Assembly: GCA_013817065.1 (NCBI GenBank)
Contig: JACDDJ010000397.1
Span: 1-5,091, forward strand
Length of the DNA: 5,091 nucleotides
Direction: 5' to 3'
From: Acidobacteriota bacterium
GTDB lineage: Bacteria > Acidobacteriota > Vicinamibacteria > Vicinamibacterales > 2-12-FULL-66-21
The position numbers were made by a program, and so were the translations under genes. Of this stretch, positions 1 through 5,091 are shown one piece after another. Within the stretch, counting starts at the first letter, position 1, and each line of letters begins with the position of its first letter. The notes below the pieces were generated by a model that was not told where the DNA came from, did no database searches, and saw only the letters and a program-made list of their open reading frames with translations.

Positions 1-153
1 CGCCAGCCAGCCACGGCAGCACGGGCACGCATCGATGTGCTTTTCGATCCGCTCGCGATCAGCTGTCGGCGCCTCGCCGTCCACGTACGAGGCCAGCAGC
101 GACTCACACTCGCGACACTCGCCGTCGCGCGGCGCTCCGCCCGGCCCGCTCAT
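1..153 (-). CDS. RsrA-like zinc-binding anti-sigma factor (zf-HC2), N-terminal part, cut by window edge
   Basis: Likely a cytoplasmic zinc-containing anti-sigma factor that holds the adjacent ECF sigma inactive. Only the first 51 residues are present, and the reading frame leaves the window at base 1. The protein starts MSGPGGAPRDGECRECESLL and carries the ZAS motif H39-x3-C43-x2-C46 in HIDACPCC. Upstream Cys13 and Cys16 could give the fourth zinc ligand, and Cys45 is an extra thiol inside the motif. RsrA of Streptomyces has the same arrangement (an early Cys, then HxxxCxxC) and senses disulphide stress by forming disulphides and losing zinc; a redox role here is inferred from that resemblance. 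The ATG overlaps the sigma stop codon as ATGA (153-150), which suggests translational coupling and near-equal synthesis. A GGGG-rich stretch just before the ATG may serve as a weak ribosome site. Whether the missing C-terminal part has a membrane segment cannot be seen. Confidence 0.85.
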   Translation of the reverse strand, partial: MSGPGGAPRDGECRECESLLASYVDGEAPTADRERIEKHIDACPCCRGWLA

Positions 154-740
154 GCCGCCCCAGCCTTCAACTTCGACAAACGATCAAACAGCATCCGGCG
201 TCCCCTGGAAATCCTCGACATCACCGTGCCGATCGGCGCTCCGATCATCTTGGCGATCTCGGCGTACGTAAACTCCTCGACGTCCCGAAGCCAGACGGCC
301 TGGCGAAAGGCCTCCGGCAGGTCGTCGAGCGCAGCCTGCAGGTCGGTGTCGAGCGTCGCGCGCGCCAGCATCTGCTCCGGATTCTGCTGCTGCCCGCCGA
401 CCGCTTCGGCCTGCTCCACGACCTCGCTGTCGACGTCGATCGGGTTGCGGCCATCATGGCGCCGCATGTTGCGGAACGTGTTGTGAAGGATGGTGAACAG
501 CCACGCCTTCAAGTTCGTTCCGCGCTGAAACTGCGCCGATGCGCGAAAGGCCTTCAAATAGGTGTCTTGTACAAGGTCCTCGGCGTCGGCGGCCCGCCGC
601 GTCAGTCGCAGAGCGGTGCCATAGAGGCTGTCGACGTACGACAAGGCCTCTGTCGTGAAGGGGTCCTCTGCACCTGGTGCATCCGGCCCCGACGGCGGTG
701 ATCGTCGTCGAAAGACCATTGAGATCGCGCCAGCGCTCAT
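150..740 (-). CDS. ECF RNA polymerase sigma factor, SigR/SigH (ECF12-like)
   Basis: An extracytoplasmic-function sigma factor that directs RNA polymerase to stress promoters. Numbered from the ATG at 740 (196 residues), region 2 spans about residues 29-95, with the AEDLVQDTYLKAF core of region 2.2 and GTNLKAWLFTILHNTF after it. A variable linker follows, then region 4 from about 135 with LPEAFRQAVWLRDVEEFTY and the helix-turn-helix EIAKMIGAPIGTVMSRISRGRR. These blocks closely resemble Streptomyces SigR and mycobacterial SigH, and length is normal for the family. The neighbouring RsrA-like gene supports the pairing. The start is uncertain. A GTG at 752 would add MFTG, but it lies inside the proposed -10 element of the promoter. 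ATG 740 would then be almost leaderless, and ATG 719 is a shorter option. None has a clear Shine-Dalgarno sequence. Sigma function is firm; the SigR-type thiol-stress role is inferred. Confidence 0.93.
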   Translation of the reverse strand: MSAGAISMVFRRRSPPSGPDAPGAEDPFTTEALSYVDSLYGTALRLTRRAADAEDLVQDTYLKAFRASAQFQRGTNLKAWLFTILHNTFRNMRRHDGRNPIDVDSEVVEQAEAVGGQQQNPEQMLARATLDTDLQAALDDLPEAFRQAVWLRDVEEFTYAEIAKMIGAPIGTVMSRISRGRRMLFDRLSKLKAGAA

Positions 741-757
741 CCCGGTAAACACCGGGA
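740..757. repeat. Perfect inverted repeat over the sigma promoter and start
   Basis: TCCCGGT (740-746) and ACCGGGA (751-757) are exact inverted arms of 7 bases around the 4-base loop AAAC. The repeat covers the -10 element of the candidate SigR-type promoter and reaches the ATG at 740. It could be an operator or a chance palindrome. If transcription starts near 741, most of the hairpin would not be in the mRNA, so a DNA-level role is more likely than an RNA one. Confidence 0.4.
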
Positions 758-774
758 CGGGCGTGGCTTATTCC
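748..774 (-). promoter_or_regulatory. Candidate SigR-type ECF promoter upstream of the sigma gene
   Basis: On the minus strand GGAAT (774-770) is followed by 19 bases and GTT (750-748). SigR and SigH promoters have the consensus GGAAT, 18-19 bases, GTT, and both sigma genes are known to be autoregulated. The site sits directly before the matching sigma gene, so self-activation is the simple reading. Transcription would start near 740-742, at or beside the ATG at 740. The match was found by eye; such a short motif can occur by chance, but the position makes that less likely. Confidence 0.55.
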
Positions 775-860
775 CGATTGTACCCGGCACAGGACGGTTG
801 GGCTCGCCCGAAGGGGACATTGTGACGGCGGGCTCGACGGTTCCACGGCGTCTAAAAGCT

Positions 861-880
861 CCGGCACGCAAGGTTGCCGG
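861..880. repeat. Inverted repeat in the divergent intergenic region
   Basis: CCGGCA (861-866) and TGCCGG (875-880) are exact 6-base inverted arms with an 8-base loop. The repeat lies about 115 bases upstream of the large rightward gene and 120 bases upstream of the sigma gene. No U-tract follows on either strand, so a terminator is unlikely; a protein-binding site or chance are both possible. The rest of the 741-994 gap shows no small open reading frame or RNA gene that can be supported. Confidence 0.3.
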
Positions 881-923
881 GCATAAGGCTTGCTGCGCGC
901 GACCTTGTCGGGGGACCTCTCCA

Positions 924-952
924 TTGCGGCAACCGTCTTAGCTACAGTAACA
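924..952 (+). promoter_or_regulatory. Candidate housekeeping-type promoter for the large exported protein
   Basis: TTGCGG (924-929) and TAACAT (947-952) are separated by 17 bases. They match the -35 and -10 consensus at 3 of 6 and 4 of 6 positions. The predicted start would give a leader of roughly 35 bases before the ATG at 995. The -35 overlaps a short palindrome, TTGC-G-GCAA (924-932), that might bind a regulator. The match is weak and rests on spacing and position. Confidence 0.3.
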
Positions 953-984
953 TCGCGGCGATCGCACTCCCCTTCGCTGCTTTT

Positions 985-991
985 GAGGTGA
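985..991 (+). promoter_or_regulatory. Strong ribosome binding site fixing the start at 995
   Basis: GAGGTGA is a 7-base match to the anti-Shine-Dalgarno sequence, with the GAGG core 6 bases before the ATG. It supports ATG 995 as the start, and a good signal peptide begins there. It is the clearest ribosome site in the window. Confidence 0.8.
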
Positions 992-994
992 ATC

Positions 995-3900
995 ATGCGC
1001 ACGCGCAATACGCGCGGCACCACCACGCCCTTGGGCGTGGCCCTGCTCGCAATCGCCCTGGTCCTCGGTCTGGGCCTCGAGGCCTTCGCCCAGACGCCTT
1101 TTGTCCCGTACTTCGGCAAGAACCGGATCCGGTACGACGACTTCAAGTGGAAGATCTATACCACCGAGCACTTCGAGCTCTATTACTACCCCGAGCTCGA
1201 AGTGCACCTGGAACGGGTCGCGAGCTACGCCGAAAGCGCATATCAACAGGTCAGCGCCGACCTCAAACACGACCTCGCGCACAAAGTGCCGATGGTCCTC
1301 TACAAGACCCAGAGCGAATTCCAGCAGCAGAACATCGAGCCGACCGAGCTGCCCGAAGGGGTGCTCGCATTCGCCGAGCCGTTCCGCGATCGCATGGTCA
1401 TGCCGATTGACGAACCCTCTGACTCGCTCTACCGGCTCATCACCCACGAACTGACGCACATCTTCGAGTTCGACATCATCCCGCGATCCCTGCTCCGTCG
1501 CGGTCTGCCGCTGTGGGTCGATGAGGGTCTCGCCGAGCACATGACCGGCTACTGGAATCCCTTCGACCTGATGACTGTCCGCGACGCCGCTCTCTCGGAC
1601 AACATTCCGCCAATGAGCGACTTCCAGGGCCAGGCGTTCGTGGATGGCCGGCTGCCGTACAACCTCGGACATGCGGCCTTCGAGTTCATCGAATCGCGCT
1701 GGGGCAAGGAAGGGCTGCGGCAGTTCCTCTTCGCGCTGCGCAAGGCGGTCATCGGCGGCGGCGAGAGCGCCTACGAAGAAGCGTTCCGGCTCAAGGCGGA
1801 AGAGTTCGACGAGCAGTTCGAGAAGTATCTGAAGGACCGGTTCAAGCCGTTCCGCGACAAGGAACGTCCCGCTGACTACGGCCGCAATCTTGCGCCGAAG
1901 CCGGGCCGCACGCCGTACTCGGTAGTGGTTTCGATCGAGCCGTCGCCCTCAGGCGAGATGATGGCGGTAGCCGCCGGCAACCGGAAGGACCAGGAGCTCG
2001 ACATCGTCCTGATGTCGACCAAGGACAGCAAGGTGCTCGGCAATCTCACGAGCGGTTTCAACAAGGATCGCGGCTACGAGTACATCGTGACGCCGGGCGG
2101 ATTCCGGAACAACGCGGTCCCGTGGATGTCGTGGGCCCCGGGTGGTGACCGGATCGCGTACTTCGTCCGCACCGAGAAGCACAAGACGCTGATCCTGCAC
2201 AATGCGGTTACCAAGAGGATCGACAAGCGGATCGAGCTGAAGACAGTAGACATGCCGGAGTCGCCGGACGTCAGTCCGGATGGACGGCACGTTGCCTTCT
2301 CGGCGTTGCGCAATGCTATCGGTGACATCTTCGTCGTCGACATCGAGACCGGTGAGCTCAAGAACCTGACCAACGACCAGTTCGGCGATTACGCGCCGAC
2401 GTTCTCGCCCGACGGCAAGTCAATCGTCTACCTGGCACGCGTCAGCGGCAACGACAAGCTGTTCATGCTCGACATCGCGACGGGCAAGAAGACCCAGCTC
2501 AGCTTCGGGACGCATGACGATGGCGGGGCGCAGTTCATGGACGAGAACACGATTGTGTTCTCGTCGACCGCGACGAACCCAAATCAGCCGCTCGATCCCG
2601 AGATGGCCCGCAACGGCAACATCTACAACATCTGGACGCTCGACCTGAAGAACGGCGAGTTGAAGCAGTTCACCGACGCGCTGACGGCCAACGTCTCGCC
2701 GGTCGTCCTGCGGGACAAGAAGACACCGCGGATCGCGTTTGTCAGCTACTACAAGGGTGAGTACGAGATTCACACGCTGGCGCGCGAGGAACCGCTCAAC
2801 AAGGTCGCGAGCTCCGACTTCGGATCACCAGGGCCGGTGATCGACTTCCAGCCGCCGCTCACGCACACGCTAATCCAGAGCAACGTCCGCACGAAGGGGA
2901 CGTTCGAGAAGCTGTTCCTCGAAGGACGTCCACCGGTGGCCCTGGGGGTCACGAGCGGCGGCGACTTCTTCGGCGGCACCCAGGTCACCTTCACCGACGT
3001 CCTCGGCGACAAGCAGTTCAACTTCTTCGCCGCGTCGGTCTCGCAATACCGCACGCTGTCCGGCTCCTACGTGAACCTCTCGCGCCGGCTGCAGTACGCC
3101 CTGCAGGCCTACTCGCAGACGCAGTTCTACTACGGCTACCAGCCCGGTCAACTCTACGGATACGAGTACGCCTTTCTCGATCGCGACGACTCGGTGGCAA
3201 CCCAGAGCGCCAGGGGCGTCACCGCGTTCGGGATCTATCCGCTCAATCGCTATGCGCGGGTGCAGTTCTCCGGCGGCTTGCTCAACTTCAAGCAGGAATA
3301 CAACATCCCCGAGTTGCAGGATGTCGCCAACCAGTTCCAGGAGGAGCGATTCGGACGCCGCCTGTTCAGCAGCGGCAACTTCATGCCGCTCGGCCTCGAA
3401 TACATCCAGGAAACGACGGTCTTCCGCGAGTTCGGACCGCTCGCCGGCAACACCGTGCGCCTGGCGTACGAGTACGCCCCGGCGGTCGGAAACCTGATCA
3501 GCCGCCAGACCGCGGAGGTCGATGCCCGCTATTACAAGCGGATCCTGACGACCGGCGTGCTCGCCTTTCGTGCCCGGGGCTTCAAGAGCTGGGGCGACTT
3601 CCCCGGCTACCTGTACTTCGGCGGCAACTCCGAGCTGCGCGGCTATGACTACCTCGAGTTCCTGGGCAATAAGGCGTTCTTCGCCAACGCCGAGTTGCGC
3701 TTCCCGATCATCGAAGCGGCGCTGACCCCGTTCGGCGTCCTCGGCGGTCTGCGCGGTGTGTTTTTCGCCGGCCTTGGCGCGGCCGGCTACGAAGGCCCCG
3801 GCCAGCAGTTCAAGGTATGGAGCAACGATCCGATCGAGTACACGCCCCTTATCGGCATCGAGCCGGATCCTGACGCGCTGTTGGGCATCAACCGCCCGGT

Positions 3901-4141
3901 CTTCGGCCCGACGGTGAGCATCCCCGGCTTCAAATTGATCGATGGACGGGCATCCTACGGGATCGGCCTCGAGACCTTCGCGCTCGGCTTCCCGATCCAC
4001 TTCGACTGGTCGTGGCGAACGTTGTTCAACCGCGACTATGAGGACGCCGTGTTCCTGTTCCAGGGTCTCAACGAGGGCAAGCGCGGCAGTGACTGGTTCC
4101 GTCAGCCGCGTTTCGCGATGTGGATCGGGTACGACTTTTAG
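995..4141 (+). CDS. Exported metallopeptidase / TolB-like propeller / BamA-like outer-membrane barrel fusion
   Basis: A 1048-residue protein predicted to reach the outer membrane. Residues 1-32 are a signal peptide: basic start, hydrophobic core (LGVALLAIALVLGLGL) and cleavage after AFA. Residues about 45-285 resemble MA-like (gluzincin) zinc peptidases: HELTH (His151, Glu152, His155) and, 22 residues on, WVDEGLAEH, where Glu177 is the likely third zinc ligand. Residues about 305-600 form a TolB/PD40-type beta-propeller with repeats such as PDVSPDGRHVAF and PTFSPDGKSIVYL. Residues about 640-1048 look like the barrel of the BamA/Omp85 surface-antigen family: GGNSELRGYDYLEF then ANAELRFPI near 877-905, and a terminal strand ending in Phe (AMWIGYDF), as the barrel-assembly signal expects. 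No POTRA repeats are visible. The catalytic residues are intact, so protease activity is plausible, but substrate and role are unknown. Propeller-barrel proteins are often annotated only as BamA/TamA family. No terminator follows, and the next gene begins about 32 bases downstream. Confidence 0.88.
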   Translation: MRTRNTRGTTTPLGVALLAIALVLGLGLEAFAQTPFVPYFGKNRIRYDDFKWKIYTTEHFELYYYPELEVHLERVASYAESAYQQVSADLKHDLAHKVPMVLYKTQSEFQQQNIEPTELPEGVLAFAEPFRDRMVMPIDEPSDSLYRLITHELTHIFEFDIIPRSLLRRGLPLWVDEGLAEHMTGYWNPFDLMTVRDAALSDNIPPMSDFQGQAFVDGRLPYNLGHAAFEFIESRWGKEGLRQFLFALRKAVIGGGESAYEEAFRLKAEEFDEQFEKYLKDRFKPFRDKERPADYGRNLAPKPGRTPYSVVVSIEPSPSGEMMAVAAGNRKDQELDIVLMSTKDSKVLGNLTSGFNKDRGYEYIVTPGGFRNNAVPWMSWAPGGDRIAYFVRTEKHKTLILHNAVTKRIDKRIELKTVDMPESPDVSPDGRHVAFSALRNAIGDIFVVDIETGELKNLTNDQFGDYAPTFSPDGKSIVYLARVSGNDKLFMLDIATGKKTQLSFGTHDDGGAQFMDENTIVFSSTATNPNQPLDPEMARNGNIYNIWTLDLKNGELKQFTDALTANVSPVVLRDKKTPRIAFVSYYKGEYEIHTLAREEPLNKVASSDFGSPGPVIDFQPPLTHTLIQSNVRTKGTFEKLFLEGRPPVALGVTSGGDFFGGTQVTFTDVLGDKQFNFFAASVSQYRTLSGSYVNLSRRLQYALQAYSQTQFYYGYQPGQLYGYEYAFLDRDDSVATQSARGVTAFGIYPLNRYARVQFSGGLLNFKQEYNIPELQDVANQFQEERFGRRLFSSGNFMPLGLEYIQETTVFREFGPLAGNTVRLAYEYAPAVGNLISRQTAEVDARYYKRILTTGVLAFRARGFKSWGDFPGYLYFGGNSELRGYDYLEFLGNKAFFANAELRFPIIEAALTPFGVLGGLRGVFFAGLGAAGYEGPGQQFKVWSNDPIEYTPLIGIEPDPDALLGINRPVFGPTVSIPGFKLIDGRASYGIGLETFALGFPIHFDWSWRTLFNRDYEDAVFLFQGLNEGKRGSDWFRQPRFAMWIGYDF

Positions 4142-4173
4142 ACCGAAAGCATGCGGACTGGAGCGACGACGCC

Positions 4174-4413
4174 GTGCCCGTGAGGAAGTGTCAGGACCTG
4201 GTGGGGTTGCTTGCCGACTACGTCGAGCAGCAGCTGCCACCAGCCGTCCACGACTCGCTCGAGCGCCACCTCTCGGCGTGCCCGCGCTGCGTCGCCCAGG
4301 TCAAGAGCTATCAGTCCACTGTCACACTGCTGCGCACGATTAAAGACGACGAGTTGCCGCCGGAGTTGCGCTGCACGCTGAAGTCTTTTCTCGACCGCAA
4401 CTGCCGCAACTGA
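4174..4413 (+). CDS. Small zf-HC2 zinc-finger protein, anti-sigma-like, no adjacent sigma gene
   Basis: A 79-residue protein made almost entirely of a putative anti-sigma zinc finger. Numbered from GTG 4174, Cys6 is followed by His32-x3-Cys36-x2-Cys39 (HLSACPRC), the ZAS layout. A helical tail carries Cys67 and Cys77 (LPPELRCTLKSFLDRNC). There is no hydrophobic segment, so it should be cytoplasmic. In this family the domain usually sequesters an ECF sigma, yet no sigma gene adjoins; the nearest is the divergent SigR-like gene more than 3 kb away, which already has a partner. It may be an orphan anti-sigma, or a zinc-dependent regulator linked to the upstream outer-membrane protein. The frame is open back to an ATG at 4120 that overlaps that gene by 22 bases. 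GTG 4174 is preferred because GGAG lies 10 bases upstream and the added residues look unlike the family. GTG 4180 is also possible. The domain is clear; the target is unknown. Confidence 0.82.
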   Translation: MPVRKCQDLVGLLADYVEQQLPPAVHDSLERHLSACPRCVAQVKSYQSTVTLLRTIKDDELPPELRCTLKSFLDRNCRN

Positions 4414-4443
4414 ACCACGCGAATCAGCCGTTCACCACTTCCG

Positions 4444-4950
4444 ATGTCAATTGAGCCGGCCGCGAAGACACCATCCGAAACCTTCACCGAGATGGTGCAG
4501 GTCGTATTGCCAAATGACGCCAACCCGCTCGGTTTCATTCTCGGCGGCACGGTAATGCACCTGATCGACATCGCGGGCGCGATTGCCTGTCATCGTCACA
4601 CGCGCAGTTTGCTGGTGACCGCGGCGGTGGACGGCCTGCAGTTCCTCCACCCGATCAAGGTCGGCGACCTGATCATCCTCCGGTCCTGCGTCACCGCCGC
4701 ATGGGGAACATCGCTGGAAGTGGAAGTGGAGGTGTTCTCGGAGGAGACGCTGACCGGGATCCGGCGAATGACCAGCCGCGCCTATCTGACCTTCGTCGCG
4801 ACCGATCACGGCGGCCAGCGGATCAAAATTCCGGGATTGATTTTGACGACTGCGGCTGAGAAGCAGCGCGCCGCAGAAGCCGAGCTGCGACGCGCCGAGA
4901 GGCTGAATTCGCGGAAGTTGCTCGAAGAGCGACTCGCCGCGGCCCAGTAG
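4444..4950 (+). CDS. Hotdog-fold acyl-CoA thioesterase (YciA/BFIT-like)
   Basis: Probably hydrolyses acyl-CoA to free acid and CoA in the cytoplasm. The 168-residue protein has one hotdog domain (about residues 12-125). The signature NDANPLGFILGGTVMHLIDIAGAIACHRHT has the Asn/Gly-rich entry and Asp42, which aligns with the active-site Asp of YciA enzymes. VDGLQFLHPIKVGDLI and later SRAYLTFVATD match the following strands of that family. A charged helical tail (about 136-168, AAEKQRAAEAELRR onward) extends beyond the domain and may form a coiled coil. Members normally act as multimers of dimers. The preceding gene ends 30 bases upstream, so both may share a transcript with the large exported protein, though a functional link is not evident. 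No Shine-Dalgarno sequence precedes ATG 4444; Met17 (4492) is an alternative start but would trim the first strand. Substrate chain length cannot be judged. Confidence 0.9.
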   Translation: MSIEPAAKTPSETFTEMVQVVLPNDANPLGFILGGTVMHLIDIAGAIACHRHTRSLLVTAAVDGLQFLHPIKVGDLIILRSCVTAAWGTSLEVEVEVFSEETLTGIRRMTSRAYLTFVATDHGGQRIKIPGLILTTAAEKQRAAEAELRRAERLNSRKLLEERLAAAQ

Positions 4951-4962
4951 AGGAAGTCTCGA

Positions 4963-5091
4963 CTATTTCTGGTAGAAGTCGGCGTTCTTCGTAATGTAGT
5001 CCTTCCACTTGTCGGGCGTTTCGTCGAGCGCGAAGATCGCTTCGACCGGGCACGCCGGCACGCACGCACCGCAGTCGATGCATTCATCCGG
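4963..5091 (-). CDS. fdxA: 7Fe/FdxA-type ferredoxin, C-terminal part, cut by window edge
   Basis: The last 42 residues of a small electron carrier that enters from the right edge. They begin PDECIDCGACVPACPVEAIF and hold a classic [4Fe-4S] motif, C4-x2-C7-x2-C10-x3-C14-P, followed by ALDETPDKWKDYITKNADFYQK. The DECIDCGAC, CPVEAIF and P-x-x-WKDY-x-x-N pattern closely matches FdxA-type 7Fe ferredoxins of actinobacteria and other phyla, where the missing N-terminal half holds the [3Fe-4S] site. The stop TAG is at 4965-4963. The gene converges on the thioesterase with 12 bases between stop codons. Redox partner is not shown. The gene symbol is a family-level assignment. Confidence 0.88.
   Translation of the reverse strand, partial: PDECIDCGACVPACPVEAIFALDETPDKWKDYITKNADFYQK

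Noticed and set aside
37..486. A 149-residue plus-strand frame over the sigma and anti-sigma genes.
   Set aside because: Antisense to two genes with clear conserved motifs; Ser/Arg/Ala-rich translation without a domain.
454..1146. A 230-residue minus-strand frame crossing the divergent promoter region into the sigma gene.
   Set aside because: It runs out of frame through the conserved sigma region 2 and through the divergent intergenic region, with biased Arg/Pro/Ser composition; the sigma frame is clearly the real one.
938..1672. A 244-residue open frame on the minus strand opposite the signal peptide and peptidase domain.
   Set aside because: It overlaps the start, strong ribosome site and HELTH region of the large gene, and its translation has no family-like features.
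4120..4173. Extending the zf-HC2 protein upstream to the ATG at 4120.
   Set aside because: The added residues would overlap the barrel gene, have no ribosome site and do not resemble the family; GTG 4174 has GGAG at a suitable distance.
2870..4240. A 456-residue open frame on the minus strand opposite the barrel region.
   Set aside because: It lies wholly antisense to a well-supported gene, and its translation is low-complexity (rich in Glu, Ala, Arg, Val) with no recognisable domain. Such frames are expected opposite GC-rich coding sequence with strong third-position GC.
4955..4964. AGTC-TC-GACT palindrome between the convergent genes as a terminator.
   Set aside because: Arms of 4 bases with a 2-base loop and no U-tract cannot form a useful terminator hairpin.

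Overview
This GC-rich window reads as chromosomal DNA of a Gram-negative (diderm) bacterium. The evidence is a large exported protein that ends in an outer-membrane beta-barrel. The gene set (a SigR/RsrA-like ECF sigma and zinc anti-sigma pair, a peptidase/propeller/BamA-like fusion, a YciA-type thioesterase and an FdxA-type ferredoxin) would suit Acidobacteriota or a similar soil phylum, but that placement is inference from gene style only. No mobile elements, CRISPR arrays, tRNAs or rRNAs were seen.

Layout. On the minus strand at the left edge, an ECF sigma factor (150-740) is followed by an ATGA-overlapping gene for an RsrA-like zinc anti-sigma factor, which runs off the window. A candidate SigR-type promoter (GGAAT-N19-GTT) lies just upstream of the sigma gene and implies autoregulation. 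A divergent intergenic region (741-994) separates this pair from a rightward gene group. That group holds a 1048-residue exported protein (995-4141), a small zinc-finger (zf-HC2) protein with no sigma gene beside it (4174-4413) and an acyl-CoA thioesterase (4444-4950). At the right edge, the 3' part of a 7Fe/FdxA-type ferredoxin gene converges on the thioesterase with a 12-base gap.

How the genes may work together. The sigma/anti-sigma pair looks like a thiol-stress switch: a zinc-bound, Cys-rich anti-sigma releases the sigma on oxidation, and the sigma then transcribes its own operon. The large protein joins a gluzincin-type metallopeptidase (HELTH plus a downstream glutamate), a TolB-like beta-propeller and a BamA/Omp85-superfamily barrel without POTRA repeats. 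This is the most unusual item in the window. The small zf-HC2 protein directly downstream may be a second anti-sigma-like regulator or zinc-dependent adaptor. The thioesterase and ferredoxin look like ordinary metabolic genes.
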